Notes under the pieces: generated by a model
The model's input: only the letters and a program-made list of their open reading frames with translations
What the model was told of the DNA's origin: nothing
The model's database searches: none
Assembly (NCBI GenBank): GCA_902767245.1
Contig: CACXGO010000008.1
Coordinates: 1-55,780 of the forward strand
Direction of reading: 5' to 3'
DNA: 55,780 nucleotides
From: an uncultured Erysipelotrichaceae bacterium
Lineage (GTDB): Bacteria; Bacillota_I; Bacilli_A; RF39; UBA660
Made by a program: the position numbers and the translations under genes
In this document: piece by piece, positions 9,417-18,367 of the stretch
How positions within the stretch are numbered: position 1 is the first letter of the stretch
Layout of the letters: each line of letters opens with the position of its first letter

Positions 9417-10274
9417 AATTATTTTATTTGCATAATAAAGTAATTCTACTTTTTTAGTTATTGATTCACATAAATCATATTCAGTTCCTTTAAATTCTAT
9501 TTTAGGAGGCATCATCATGAATATATGAAGTAATTCTAATTCTTCCTTTTTTAAGGGATAAATGGATTCATATATTTTAAGTTTATCTTTAAAATTATAT
9601 TTATCTCCATAATTGTTAAAAATAGCGATTAAGTCAAAGATTGGACTACCAAATTTAGCTTTTCGCCAAGATAAGAATGCTTTATTTTGACCATATATAA
9701 AGTGATCTAATGCCAAATTATTATGAAGAACAACAACTCTAATGCTTTCATCATTTTCAACATTCTTATACCATTCTTCAACTTTGTTATTGACATAGTT
9801 TAAAGATGATAAAATAATTGTATAATTACGAGCAAATAAATATTCACTTGGGCTCATAAATTCTTTACTTTCTATTAAGGCAATAATATCTATATAATAG
9901 CTATTTAAATATTCAATATTGTTTTTTAAATTCTCATATATTTCTTTATTATATGCAAGATTAGTTTTTTCATAGTATGTTGTTTTTGTATGTAATACCG
10001 CCAATAATTTCATCAATTCTTCCAATTTTTGATTTTCGGGAATATTTGTTTCTTCAAGATATTCAGTTGCCTCATAATTATTATCTGCAAATAAAATCTC
10101 TGGGAAATTATTAAATGAACGACTTTTCAAATATGAATAAATTGAATATTTGCTATTTTTTTCTTTAATTACATATTTTTTATTTTTAGTATTTATTATT
10201 AAACTCTTGCCTTTTTTTAAATAACTTATTGGTTTTAATCCATACTTTTTAAAAAAATCATTATAATTTTTCAT
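9378..10274 (-). CDS. CotS/YutH-like spore coat-associated protein, probable pseudokinase
   Basis: A 298-residue protein with the overall pattern of the aminoglycoside-phosphotransferase/CotS family: an N-terminal lobe (KYVIKEKN at about residues 33-40), a helical middle, and the catalytic-loop position VVLHNNLALDHFIY (about 182-195). Active kinases there read HGD...N. The catalytic Asp is Asn here, and the metal-binding D-F/W-D is replaced by LSWRKAKFGSP. It probably binds rather than phosphorylates. It overlaps the SpoVID/SipL-like gene by 14 bases, so a role in coat assembly is likely. It may have lost activity while keeping a structural role. Confidence 0.7.
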   Translation of the reverse strand: MKNYNDFFKKYGLKPISYLKKGKSLIINTKNKKYVIKEKNSKYSIYSYLKSRSFNNFPEILFADNNYEATEYLEETNIPENQKLEELMKLLAVLHTKTTYYEKTNLAYNKEIYENLKNNIEYLNSYYIDIIALIESKEFMSPSEYLFARNYTIILSSLNYVNNKVEEWYKNVENDESIRVVVLHNNLALDHFIYGQNKAFLSWRKAKFGSPIFDLIAIFNNYGDKYNFKDKLKIYESIYPLKKEELELLHIFMMMPPKIEFKGTEYDLCESITKKVELLYYANKIILPDEFKNGKKDN

Positions 10275-10881
10275 TATTGTTGGTTGGAATAATCAATTTT
10301 AAACCAACAGTTATTGAATTTAAATCATTATAATTTTCTAAATCTTCTTTTGTAACATCAAAACGTTCTAAGATACTTTCTAAATTGTCATTTTCTCTTA
10401 CAATGTAAACTTTGTAAGTACGATATGATTCTTCAACATCAAAAGAGTCAAAAACATCTTTCATACTATTATCTCTTTCCTCTTTAATATTAACTTCATC
10501 TTTGGATTTTTCTTCTACTTCTTCGCGAACATCTTCTTGTTTTGATTCAATGATTTCAATTTCTTCTAGGTTATCTAATAAAACAGAAATATTAACAATC
10601 ATTTTATTTTTATCAAGTTCATAATAAAAATCATCAATATCTATTACTAAGTTATCGGTTTTATATTTTTTATCAATATCAATATCAAATGGAAGTTCAA
10701 AACTAAATTTTTCAGTATTTAAAGATACATCAACTATTTTATACTCGCCAGAAATAATAAAATCTCCTGTAATATAATTATCACTGGCTTTTTTTAGTGT
10801 ATTTTCTAAAGAAATACTTGTTATTTCAGATACTTCAGTATTAAATTCAAGCTCTTTTTTGTAAGGAACAATCTTTTTCAT
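10261..10881 (-). CDS. SpoVID/SipL-like spore coat encasement protein with LysM domain
   Basis: A 206-residue protein. Residues 1-110 form a beta-rich domain that begins MKKIVPYKKELEF and includes a GDFIISGEYK strand pattern, as in the N-terminus of SpoVID/SipL. A Glu/Lys-rich linker follows (about 110-145), then a C-terminal LysM motif (YIVRENDNLESILERFDVTKEDL...GLKLIIP, about 155-202). In Bacilli and Clostridia these proteins join the SpoIVA basement layer to the outer coat, and spoIVA is also in this window. The ATG at 10881 follows AAAGGTGG; the GTG three codons earlier lies inside that site. It is the first gene of a pair with the CotS-like gene. Confidence 0.8.
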   Translation of the reverse strand: MKKIVPYKKELEFNTEVSEITSISLENTLKKASDNYITGDFIISGEYKIVDVSLNTEKFSFELPFDIDIDKKYKTDNLVIDIDDFYYELDKNKMIVNISVLLDNLEEIEIIESKQEDVREEVEEKSKDEVNIKEERDNSMKDVFDSFDVEESYRTYKVYIVRENDNLESILERFDVTKEDLENYNDLNSITVGLKLIIPTNNNEKL

Positions 10882-10930
10882 AAATTCCACCTTTCATCAT
10901 TATAGTATATTAGCAAAAGTTCAAATTATG

Positions 10931-10958
10931 AAAAAAACTATAACAATTTGTTATAGTT
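10931..10958 (-). terminator. Terminator of lon
   Basis: Minus strand AACTATAACA-AAT-TGTTATAGTT followed by T5-T6. The stem overlaps the lon stop codon. Confidence 0.85.
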
Positions 10959-13308
10959 AATTTGTTACAAGTGCTTTTTTCACTTTTGCTTTAAATAAAA
11001 GCTTAATAATTTCATCATATGTTTTTACACTAATATATTTAATATTATCTTTCACTTCTTTTGGAATTTCATCTAAATCTCGTTCATTATACTTTGGTAT
11101 AATTATTTCTTTGATGCCATTGCGATGAGCTCCAATTGACTTTTCTTTTAAACCACCTATTGGAAGAACGTTTCCACTTAAAGTCATTTCTCCTGTCATT
11201 GCAATGGATTTTTTTACTTTTGTATTAGTTAAAGCACTGATTAAAGCTGTTGTAAGAGTTATTCCAGCACTTGGCCCATCTTTTGGAACAGCTCCCGCAG
11301 GAACATGAATATGAATGTCATTGTTTTTAAAAAGCTTAGAATCTATTTTTAGAATATTTGCATGAGCTTTAATATAACTTAAAGCAATTGTTGCACTTTC
11401 TTTCATAACATCACCAAGAGATCCTGTTAATTTTAATTCTCCTGTCCCTGGATATAAAGTTACTTCAATATCCAAAGTGTCACCACCACTTGTTGTATAA
11501 GCAAGACCAGTTACAACACCGGGCAAATGTTCTTCATCTTTAACAAGTTCTGGATATTTAGGTTTTCCAAGATAATTTTCTAATGATTTATAATTAATCA
11601 CAATTTTCTTGTTTTCTTTTTCATTTAAAACATTTTCAGTTACAATTTTTCTAATTAATTCGTCAAAAATTCTAGTTAATTCACGAACACCAGATTCTCT
11701 TGTATAAAGTCTTATCATTTTTAAAATCACATCATCTTTAATAGTTATAAGTTTTTGGTCAAAACCATTTTTTGTACATGATTTTTTTATAATATGCTTC
11801 TTAACAATATCTAGTTTTTCATATTCGGTATATCCTGACAAATTTATTATTTCCAAACGATCTTTTAATGGATCTGGAATATTCTCAAGATAATTTGCAG
11901 TCAAAATAAACATAACATGTGATAAATCATATTCTTCTTCTAAATAATTATCAATAAAATGCTTGTTTTGATCACTATCTAAAACCTCGAGTAATGATGA
12001 AGCCGGATCTCCTTTTATATCTTTAGTCATCTTATCAATTTCATCGATAAGAAATACTGGATTAATGCTCCCAGCTTTTTTCATTGAAGAAATAATTCTT
12101 CCTGGCTGTGCTCCCATATATGTTTTTCGATGCCCTATGATTTCAGCTGGATCATTAAAACCTCCTACTGAAAGCTTAACAAATTTTCGATTCATGGCAT
12201 TTGCAATACTTTCAGCTAATGAAGTTTTCCCTACACCAGGAGGCCCAACTAAACAAATAATTTCCCCGTTTGTTTCTTTAGTTACTTTTCTTACTGCTAG
12301 ATATTCAATAATTCTTTTTTTTACATCTTCTAAACCAGCATGAGAAGCATCAAGTGAAGCTTTAACCTTTTTTAAATCTTTATTATCCTTTGTTTCTTCC
12401 AGCCATGGAAGTGATAACATTGTCTCAATGTAACTTCTTTCAATATTAAGTTCTGGAGACATTGAATTTAAAGTTTCATATCTTTTTAATTCTTTAGCAA
12501 TTTTTTCTTTAATTTTTTTAGTTGCTTTTAATACTTCAAGCTTTTTATTAAATTCGTTAGTATCATCATCTTTGCCACTGATTTCACCCAATTCATCTTT
12601 AATTGCTTTCATTTTTTCTCTTAAAATATATTCTTTTTGTGACTCATCTAGACTTTTTTTTACTTTAGCATCTAACTCGCTTTCAATACCATGAATTTCA
12701 CTTTGTTTATAAATGCATTCAAGAAGCATTTCGGCTCTTTTTATAGATGAAGTTGTTATTAAAAATTTGAATTTATCTTTTAAAGAAATTGGTAGAAAAG
12801 GAACTACTAAATCAGAATATTTATCAATGCTTTTTTCTTGCTTAATACTAGCTAGAAAACTATTGCTCACATTTGAAACATTTTGAACATATTTTTCAAG
12901 TTCTAAATTTAATTTTCTTATTAATACTTCTTCAGATTTAGAATCAATTTGATCAGGAATAACTGATGAAACGATTGATTCTAAAACCTGAGATGAATGA
13001 TTAACATTTAAATATTCATGAACTTGACCTCTTTCTTTAGCTACAATTACAACACGTGTTTTATTATTTGGAAGTTCAAGTTTATGAGTTATTTTAGCAA
13101 TCACACCAATTTTAGGTAATGAATCAATTGATGGTACTTCTTCTAATATATCTTCTTGGCAGATTATTAATAATTTATTATCATGAAATAATTCAGCGAC
13201 TTCGATAATATCTTTATTCATATCATTATCAAATTCTAATCTTAATTCATTAAAAGGGAGTAAAACAACTCCTCTTAAAATCATTACTGGTAGATTTGTT
13301 TTTATCAA
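10957..13308 (-). CDS. lon: ATP-dependent protease Lon (LonA)
   Basis: Cytoplasmic AAA+ serine protease that degrades misfolded and regulatory proteins, 783 residues. It has an N-terminal substrate-binding domain (LPVMILRGVVLLPF), Walker A GPPGVGKTSLAESIA (about residue 350), Walker B VFLIDEIDK, and the protease domain with catalytic Ser in KDGPSAGITL and Lys in GLKEKSIGA. The start is a TTG at 13308: GGAGGTG lies just upstream, and the longer frame to 13326 would begin inside that site. It stands alone with its own terminator. Confidence 0.97.
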   Translation of the reverse strand: MIKTNLPVMILRGVVLLPFNELRLEFDNDMNKDIIEVAELFHDNKLLIICQEDILEEVPSIDSLPKIGVIAKITHKLELPNNKTRVVIVAKERGQVHEYLNVNHSSQVLESIVSSVIPDQIDSKSEEVLIRKLNLELEKYVQNVSNVSNSFLASIKQEKSIDKYSDLVVPFLPISLKDKFKFLITTSSIKRAEMLLECIYKQSEIHGIESELDAKVKKSLDESQKEYILREKMKAIKDELGEISGKDDDTNEFNKKLEVLKATKKIKEKIAKELKRYETLNSMSPELNIERSYIETMLSLPWLEETKDNKDLKKVKASLDASHAGLEDVKKRIIEYLAVRKVTKETNGEIICLVGPPGVGKTSLAESIANAMNRKFVKLSVGGFNDPAEIIGHRKTYMGAQPGRIISSMKKAGSINPVFLIDEIDKMTKDIKGDPASSLLEVLDSDQNKHFIDNYLEEEYDLSHVMFILTANYLENIPDPLKDRLEIINLSGYTEYEKLDIVKKHIIKKSCTKNGFDQKLITIKDDVILKMIRLYTRESGVRELTRIFDELIRKIVTENVLNEKENKKIVINYKSLENYLGKPKYPELVKDEEHLPGVVTGLAYTTSGGDTLDIEVTLYPGTGELKLTGSLGDVMKESATIALSYIKAHANILKIDSKLFKNNDIHIHVPAGAVPKDGPSAGITLTTALISALTNTKVKKSIAMTGEMTLSGNVLPIGGLKEKSIGAHRNGIKEIIIPKYNERDLDEIPKEVKDNIKYISVKTYDEIIKLLFKAKVKKALVTN

Positions 13309-13346
13309 GTTAACACCTCCACACAAATTGTTTTTTATTATAGTAT

Positions 13347-13375
13347 AAAAAAAGATAAAAGTCTACCTCTTATCT
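13347..13375 (-). terminator. Terminator of the helicase-associated-domain gene
   Basis: Minus strand AGATAA, ten-to-eleven-base loop, TTATCT, followed by a T-run. The stem overlaps the stop codon at 13374. The short stem makes it a weaker call than its neighbours. Confidence 0.6.
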
Positions 13376-13838
13376 AATTTTTTAACATATTTAATTCATC
13401 AAAAGATATATTATATGTTTCTTCTAATTCTTGAATACTAGCATTAAAAATTGGATTTAATGTCCCATTTTCAGTTAATTTCAAATTGTTTTTTTCCAAG
13501 TAATTTATAAGCCCTTCAAATAATTCTATTGAAATAACATTTAAACGATATTTGTTAAGTTCAACATTTATTTTTTTCTGTAAACAAATTTTTTTAATTC
13601 TAGTTTTTGAGTCTTTTATGTTAAAAATCATTCCAATCATTAAAAGTTTTTTACCTCGTTCACTTTCAGGATTAGCTCGTTTTCGCTCTCTAAATATCCA
13701 CTGACCTAGATTAATTCGACCATTTTTATCATAAGTTAAACCATCATTAGTTTTAAATCTTATGGGAACTAGTAAATTATGATGATATAAATAATAATGT
13801 TTAGCATAACTATACATCTCTTTCCAAGCTAAAGCCAT
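13374..13838 (-). CDS. Stand-alone helicase-associated (HA) domain protein
   Basis: A 154-residue protein. Residues 3-75 match the helicase-associated domain pattern: W...Y..A..YY..H.NLLVP, then DGLTYDKNGRINLGQWIFRERKRA. This domain usually follows a DEAD-like helicase in mobile-element or phage proteins; here there is no helicase. The C-terminal half has no recognised motif, although it ends in a short helix-rich stretch. The start at 13838 has a near-perfect AAAGGAGG site; a longer frame to 13874 has none. Function is unknown; a small DNA-binding protein is a reasonable guess. Confidence 0.65.
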   Translation of the reverse strand: MALAWKEMYSYAKHYYLYHHNLLVPIRFKTNDGLTYDKNGRINLGQWIFRERKRANPESERGKKLLMIGMIFNIKDSKTRIKKICLQKKINVELNKYRLNVISIELFEGLINYLEKNNLKLTENGTLNPIFNASIQELEETYNISFDELNMLKN

Positions 13839-13890
13839 ACTTATCCTCCTTTCAAAGTGAAACAATATTAACATTTTACCGCAAAAATAA

Positions 13891-13912
13891 AAAAAGTCTA
13901 GCTAGACTTTTT
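13891..13912. terminator. Palindromic terminator
   Basis: AAAAAGTCTAGCTAGACTTTTT is palindromic and would end minus-strand transcription of the deacetylase-like gene, whose stop codon it touches. No plus-strand gene precedes it. Confidence 0.75.
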
Positions 13913-14663
13913 ATGTTTCACTTATAAATGTTTTAAGATTTACAACATTTATTCCTTTACTTAAGATATATTTTAAATAAATGTCCAAATAATTACAATT
14001 ACTTATTAAAATAATATTCCCTTTTTTTAATTCTTGTTTAAGTTCAAAAAAATTGTTAACCTTTAATGATTCTTCAATAATATATTTAGAACATTTATCT
14101 AAAGAAGAATAGCAAAAATAATCATTATTTAATTCTTTTCTAAAAAAAACTTCTTCATCAATAATAATTATATTATTATTTAAACTAATAGCATCTTCAA
14201 TTGACTCAAAATTATTTAAATAGTATTCTTTTGTTATTAAAAAACTAGCATTTAAATTATTTTTTTTTAAAATCTTAATTATTTTATCAATACCATTTGG
14301 ATTTTTAAATATTAGTGCAACTTCATTTTTTGAATTAGCATTTATTATTTTGTTTTTATTATTTGCAATTGAAATTGTTGGTTTAGTGTGTTTATATACA
14401 AGCATGTTTTCATTAAAATAACCTATTTTTTTCATTTGATCATAACTTTTTAAAGTATCTATTTCTAAACCATCATATCCCAGTTTAATATATTTGTCAT
14501 TTATTGTTCCATTTACTCCTTCAACATAATAATCTTTTGCTTTTTCTTTGATTTCAACCATTAAATTGTCACTTTCTTTAACAACTGTGATTGTTTCATC
14601 AGTTACTAAAAAACTAAAACATGCTAGTGCAAGAATACCAATATTGCGAAATATTGTTTTCAT
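13911..14663 (-). CDS. Degenerate polysaccharide deacetylase (NodB-like), secreted
   Basis: A 250-residue protein with a probable N-terminal signal or anchor (MKTIFRNIGILALACFSFLV). The middle has the NodB layout VALIFKNPNGIDKIIKILKKNNLNASFLIT (about residues 128-157), where active enzymes read VALTFDDGP...L...LKK..+ATFF. The catalytic Asp-Asp is replaced by Lys-Asn, and no His triad can be found, so activity is unlikely. In sporulating Firmicutes, NodB-family proteins act on cortex or cell wall; a structural role is inferred. It lies next to the coat-like and sigK genes. The ATG follows TAGGTGAT. A CATATATT sequence about 16 bases before the start could be a mother-cell -10 element, but no good -35 was seen. 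Confidence 0.65.
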   Translation of the reverse strand: MKTIFRNIGILALACFSFLVTDETITVVKESDNLMVEIKEKAKDYYVEGVNGTINDKYIKLGYDGLEIDTLKSYDQMKKIGYFNENMLVYKHTKPTISIANNKNKIINANSKNEVALIFKNPNGIDKIIKILKKNNLNASFLITKEYYLNNFESIEDAISLNNNIIIIDEEVFFRKELNNDYFCYSSLDKCSKYIIEESLKVNNFFELKQELKKGNIILISNCNYLDIYLKYILSKGINVVNLKTFISET

Positions 14664-14705
14664 AAAATCACCTAATAAAATATATGTAATAGGAATAAAA
14701 ATTTA

Positions 14706-14732
14706 ACTTTTTTTTGTTTTTTTCATAATATA
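14706..14732 (+). promoter_or_regulatory. Candidate sigma-K promoter of the coat-like gene
   Basis: AC (14706-14707), 16 bases, then CATAATATA (14724-14732) matches the Bacillus sigma-K consensus AC-N16/17-CATANNNTA. The expected transcript would start at about 14738, just before the AAAGGAG site. The match is by eye; the AT-rich background makes chance matches possible. Confidence 0.55.
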
Positions 14733-14750
14733 TTTTGAAAGGAGTATTTT

Positions 14751-14975
14751 ATGTATAATTCTCGAAATAATTTTAATCAAAATTATAAATTAAATTCATC
14801 AAATTATCAAAATGATGACAGATTTTTAGGCGGTTTTTTAGGTCCATTTATTCTAGGAGGAATAACTGGTGGTGTTGTTGCACCATATTTTTGGAATAAT
14901 AGACCTTATTATCAGCCTTATCCTTATCAACCTTATCCTCAAAATTATTATTACTATGGTGGTTATTATCGATAA
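14751..14975 (+). CDS. Small Tyr/Pro-rich protein, probable spore coat component
   Basis: A 74-residue protein. The N-terminal 25 residues are Asn-rich and polar (MYNSRNNFNQNYKLN). A Gly-rich hydrophobic segment follows (FLGGFLGPFILGGITGG, about 25-42). The C-terminus is a YQPYPYQPYPQNYYYYGGYY tract. Composition and size resemble small coat/crust proteins of Bacillus. It has a strong AAAGGAG site, a candidate sigma-K promoter and its own terminator, and sits directly upstream of sigK on the same strand. The coat assignment is inference from composition and context. Confidence 0.7.
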   Translation: MYNSRNNFNQNYKLNSSNYQNDDRFLGGFLGPFILGGITGGVVAPYFWNNRPYYQPYPYQPYPQNYYYYGGYYR

Positions 14976-14976
14976 A

Positions 14977-14999
14977 AACAAGAGATTTCTTGTTTTTTT
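14977..14999 (+). terminator. Terminator of the coat-like gene
   Basis: AACAAGA, loop GATT, TCTTGTT, then a run of Ts. It begins right after the stop codon. Confidence 0.8.
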
Positions 15000-15042
15000 A
15001 ATAATAAAATTTCGTTTTAATATAATTTATTAGAGGTGTAAT

Positions 15043-15738
15043 ATGTTAAAAAAAATAATTGATTTTTTATTTAAAGATTTATTTATCTTTACAGCTGCTT
15101 ATACTAATAATGTATTCCCTGATCCTTTGGAAAAGGAAGAAGAAGAAAAATATATTGAACTAATGCTTAATGGAGATACTGCTGCAAGAAATATTTTAAT
15201 TGAACATAATTTAAGATTAGTTGCTCATATTGTAAAAAAATATGAACATAATAGTTCTGATGCTGATGACTTAATAAGCATTGGTGTAATCGGTTTAATT
15301 AAAGGAATTGATTCATTTTCTTATAAACATGGAACTAGAATTACTACTTATGCAGCAAGATGTATCGAAAATGAAATTTTAATGCATTTTAGAAATGATA
15401 AAAAAAATAGCAAAAATATAAGTATTAATGATTCCTTAGGTTTTGATAAAGATGGTAATGAAATAACACTTTTAGATGTCTTAAAAACACCAACTCCTGA
15501 TTTTGCAGCAGATATTCAAAAGCAAGATCATATTAAAGCTCTTTCAAAATATTTAAATGTGTTAAATAAAAGAGAAAAAGAAATTATTAATAAAAGATAT
15601 GGCTTAAATAATGAGGAGGAAAAAACACAAAAAGAAATCGCCGATGATTTAAATATTTCAAGGAGTTATGTTTCAAGAATTGAAAAAAGGGCATTAACAA
15701 AATTATTAAGAGAATTCATTAAAAATAAAAACACATAA
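15043..15738 (+). CDS. sigK: RNA polymerase sporulation sigma factor, sigma-K
   Basis: Late mother-cell sigma factor, 231 residues. It opens with a hydrophobic pro-like N-terminus (MLKKIIDFLFKDLFIFTAAY) followed by FPDPLEKEEEEKYIELM and the region 2 block NLRLVAHIVKKYE...DLISIGVIGLIKGIDSF. The sigma-K/E-type TYAARCIENEILMHFR is present, and region 4 ends EIADDLNISRSYVSRIEKRAL. The gene is continuous, with no skin-type insertion. The family normally directs coat and late spore genes in the mother cell, and candidate sites for it are seen elsewhere in this window. AGAGGTG precedes the ATG. Sigma-E is the main alternative; the N-terminus and GTRITTYAARC favour sigma-K. Confidence 0.85.
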   Translation: MLKKIIDFLFKDLFIFTAAYTNNVFPDPLEKEEEEKYIELMLNGDTAARNILIEHNLRLVAHIVKKYEHNSSDADDLISIGVIGLIKGIDSFSYKHGTRITTYAARCIENEILMHFRNDKKNSKNISINDSLGFDKDGNEITLLDVLKTPTPDFAADIQKQDHIKALSKYLNVLNKREKEIINKRYGLNNEEEKTQKEIADDLNISRSYVSRIEKRALTKLLREFIKNKNT

Positions 15739-15764
15739 AAAAGGATTATTGATAATCCTTTTTT
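15737..15764. terminator. Bidirectional terminator between sigK and miaA
   Basis: A6 GGATTAT-TG-ATAATCC T6 lies between convergent genes and overlaps the miaA stop codon. It has an A-run on one side and a T-run on the other, so it can serve both. Confidence 0.85.
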
Positions 15765-16636
15765 AGTATAAAATTATATATTTCATTTATAGTTTCATCA
15801 AAATTGTTGAAATTAACATCAAACCAATTAACTTTAAATTGATGATTAAACCAAGTATATTGCCTTTTAGCGTATTTTCTGGTTCTTTGTTTCATTATCT
15901 CAATACAATTTTTTAGTTCGTCTTTACCTTCTAGATATGGAAATAACTCTTTATAACCAATTGGTGTTAAAACTGCTTTAGTTCTAATGTGTGATTCATA
16001 GATTTCCTTTACCTCATCCATTAATCCATCACTAAGCATTTGATCAACGCGTTCATTAAGTCTTTGATATAAATCATCTCGATTAGTTGTTAAACCTATA
16101 AAAATGACATCTTCATAAATCAAATTTTCGCTTTTCTTCTTTGAGTTAATTGATTTATTATTATTTAAATAATAATCTAAAAATCTTTCAATTCGCTTTC
16201 GATTATTCATATGAATATTTAAATTCTTATCAATTTTTAAAGCCTTTTCATAAAGTTCCTGATTTGAATAAGTACTATAATCATTCTTTTTAGTTTCATC
16301 CTCAAAGACATAATCATATAATGCTGCTTTTACATAAAGCCCAGTACCACCAACTATAATTGGTGTTTTTTTTCTTTTTAATATATTTTCAATATAGTAT
16401 CGACAATCTTTTTGATAATCATAAACTGTATAATTTTCAGTTAACTCTTTAATATCAAATAAGTAATGAGGAATATTTTCCTTTTCTTCTTCAGTTACTT
16501 TTGCTGTTGCAATATTGAGACCTTTATAAACTTGAGTACTATCAGCATTAATTATCTCACCATCTAATTTTTTAGCAAGTTCGATACTAAGTTTAGTTTT
16601 GCCAACTCCTGTTGGTCCAACAATAACAATAATCAT
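15746..16636 (-). CDS. miaA: tRNA dimethylallyltransferase
   Basis: Adds the dimethylallyl group to A37 of tRNAs reading codons starting with U. The 296-residue product has the P-loop GPTGVGKT (residues 7-14), the DSTQVYKGL substrate motif, [10 protein letters not shown] and the C-terminal RQYTWF. It overlaps queA by four bases (ATGA), so the two tRNA modification genes are translationally coupled. Confidence 0.96.
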   Translation of the reverse strand: MIIVIVGPTGVGKTKLSIELAKKLDGEIINADSTQVYKGLNIATAKVTEEEKENIPHYLFDIKELTENYTVYDYQKDCRYYIENILKRKKTPIIVGGTGLYVKAALYDYVFEDETKKNDYSTYSNQELYEKALKIDKNLNIHMNNRKRIERFLDYYLNNNKSINSKKKSENLIYEDVIFIGLTTNRDDLYQRLNERVDQMLSDGLMDEVKEIYESHIRTKAVLTPIGYKELFPYLEGKDELKNCIEIMKQRTRKYAKRQYTWFNHQFKVNWFDVNFNNFDETINEIYNFILKKDYQ

Positions 16637-17655
16637 TTTATTAGCATTGCATCGCCAAAAGAGAAAAAGCGATATCTTTCTTTTACAGCAACATTATAAG
16701 CATTTAAAATGTTTTCACGACCTGCTAAAGCACTTACAAGCATAATCAAAGTTGATTTTGGTAAATGAAAATTCGTTATTTGGTAGTCAATTGCTTTAAA
16801 TTTAAATCCTGGATATATAAAAATATTAGTCCACCCCGAGCACTCTTTAAATGTTCCATACCTACTCATAACAGTTTCTAAAACTCTTGTTGAAGTTGTA
16901 CCAACACTGACTATCATATTTCCATTTTTTTTGGCTTCATTTAAAACATTTGCAGTTTCTTCCTTCATTACATAATATTCACTATGCATTTGATGTTCAA
17001 GCACATTCTCAGCTGTAACCGGTCTAAAAGTTCCTAGTCCCACATGTAAAGTCACGTATTCAATTTTAACTCCTTTAGCTTTAATTTTATTTAAAAGTTC
17101 TTCAGTAAAATGTAAACCTGCTGTTGGAGCTGCTGCACTTCCTATTTCTTTGGCATAAACTGTTTGATAACGATTTTTATCAACTAATTTTTCATGAATG
17201 TATGGTGGAAGTGGCATTTCCCCTAGTTTATCTAAAATTTCGTAAAAAATCCCTTGATAGTAAAATTTAAATATTCTTATACCATCTTCTTCAATACTTA
17301 TACATTCTGCTTTTAAAATTCCACCAAAATCAACAATAGTTCCTACACTAATTCTTTTAGCTGGTCTTACTAAACATTCCCATAAATCGTTTCCTAATGA
17401 TTTAAGCATTAATATCTCGATATGTGATCCTGTTTCTTCTTTTATACCGAAAAGTCTAGCTGGCATTACCTTAGTATCATTTAATACTAAAACATCACCT
17501 TCTTCTAAATAGTCAACAATATCGTAAAAATGCTTATGTTCGATTTCCCCAGTATTTTTATCAAGTACCATTAGTCTTGAATGATCTCGATTTTTAAGTG
17601 GCGTTTGAGCTATTAATGATTCTGGTAAATCATAATTAAAATCTTCTGTTTTCAA
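16633..17655 (-). CDS. queA: S-adenosylmethionine:tRNA ribosyltransferase-isomerase
   Basis: Penultimate steps of queuosine synthesis, in which the ribosyl moiety of SAM is transferred to preQ1-tRNA. The 340-residue protein shows DYDLPE-like [34 protein letters not shown], and [12 protein letters not shown] (about residue 178). The start is TTG at 17655, with AAGGATGTGA upstream. The usual partner tgt is not in this window. It ends in TGA, overlapping miaA. Confidence 0.96.
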   Translation of the reverse strand: MKTEDFNYDLPESLIAQTPLKNRDHSRLMVLDKNTGEIEHKHFYDIVDYLEEGDVLVLNDTKVMPARLFGIKEETGSHIEILMLKSLGNDLWECLVRPAKRISVGTIVDFGGILKAECISIEEDGIRIFKFYYQGIFYEILDKLGEMPLPPYIHEKLVDKNRYQTVYAKEIGSAAAPTAGLHFTEELLNKIKAKGVKIEYVTLHVGLGTFRPVTAENVLEHQMHSEYYVMKEETANVLNEAKKNGNMIVSVGTTSTRVLETVMSRYGTFKECSGWTNIFIYPGFKFKAIDYQITNFHLPKSTLIMLVSALAGRENILNAYNVAVKERYRFFSFGDAMLIK

Positions 17656-17659
17656 CTTT

Positions 17660-18367
17660 TCACATCCTTAAATTCAATAAATCTTTTGAAGCTGATTTAT
17701 CCAAAGCTTTATATTTGTAAACTTTAAATCCTGATTTTTCATAAATTGGAATTAATTCTTCAAAAGTTTCATTTTCTAATTCTTTCACATATTCAAGTAT
17801 TTTAATGTCACCATAAACTCCAACTTTAATGAAACCAAATAATGAAATTAAAAGTTCTTCAAAACGAGAAATATCATAATGGCTTAAAACTTCATTAACA
17901 ATTTTATTATTTAACGATAAATAATTAGTTAAAATGTCTGACATTTCTGCATATTTTTCTTGTTTAAATGAAACTAAAGTCCCATCTCTTAAAACAAATC
18001 CACTTTTAATAGCTAGGTATTCTCGTTGGTTTTGAAATCTTAAAGTATTAATATATTCAATTTTTAATATTTTTTTAGTCTCTTTCTTCTTTATTTCAAA
18101 ATAGTCATCACTATTACAATCATAAATCGCTAGTGATTTCTGATCATCCATTATACATGTATTTTGACCAAATGCGACTGTTCCAACTTGAATCCATTTC
18201 AAAACTCTAATTAAAAATTCGTAATCAGCACTTACATATTGATAACTACGGCGAAAATTATCAAGTTCAGTTGACTTTAAACTATTACAATAATCTTTAG
18301 CAAAAGCTAGCATATCTTCTCTTGCAATTTCAATATTTCCTCTTGGCGTTAAAAAACCACTTTTCAC
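17660..18367 (-). CDS. Hypothetical protein in the ruv-queA operon
   Basis: A 235-residue soluble protein with no recognised motif. It begins [14 protein letters not shown], is rich in Lys/Glu/Tyr, and ends with [10 protein letters not shown]. The start is GTG with AGGGAGGG nine bases upstream; it shares one base with the end of ruvB and stops four bases before queA. Tight coupling suggests expression with RuvAB, but no function can be read from the sequence. Confidence 0.75.
   Translation of the reverse strand: MKSGFLTPRGNIEIAREDMLAFAKDYCNSLKSTELDNFRRSYQYVSADYEFLIRVLKWIQVGTVAFGQNTCIMDDQKSLAIYDCNSDDYFEIKKKETKKILKIEYINTLRFQNQREYLAIKSGFVLRDGTLVSFKQEKYAEMSDILTNYLSLNNKIVNEVLSHYDISRFEELLISLFGFIKVGVYGDIKILEYVKELENETFEELIPIYEKSGFKVYKYKALDKSASKDLLNLRM

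Noticed and set aside
13374-13838. Prophage or mobile-element remnant
   Set aside because: The HA domain hints at it, but no integrase, transposase, direct repeats or other phage genes lie around it.
15043-15738. Skin-like interruption of sigK
   Set aside because: The reading frame is continuous from the N-terminus through region 4, with no recombinase gene nearby.
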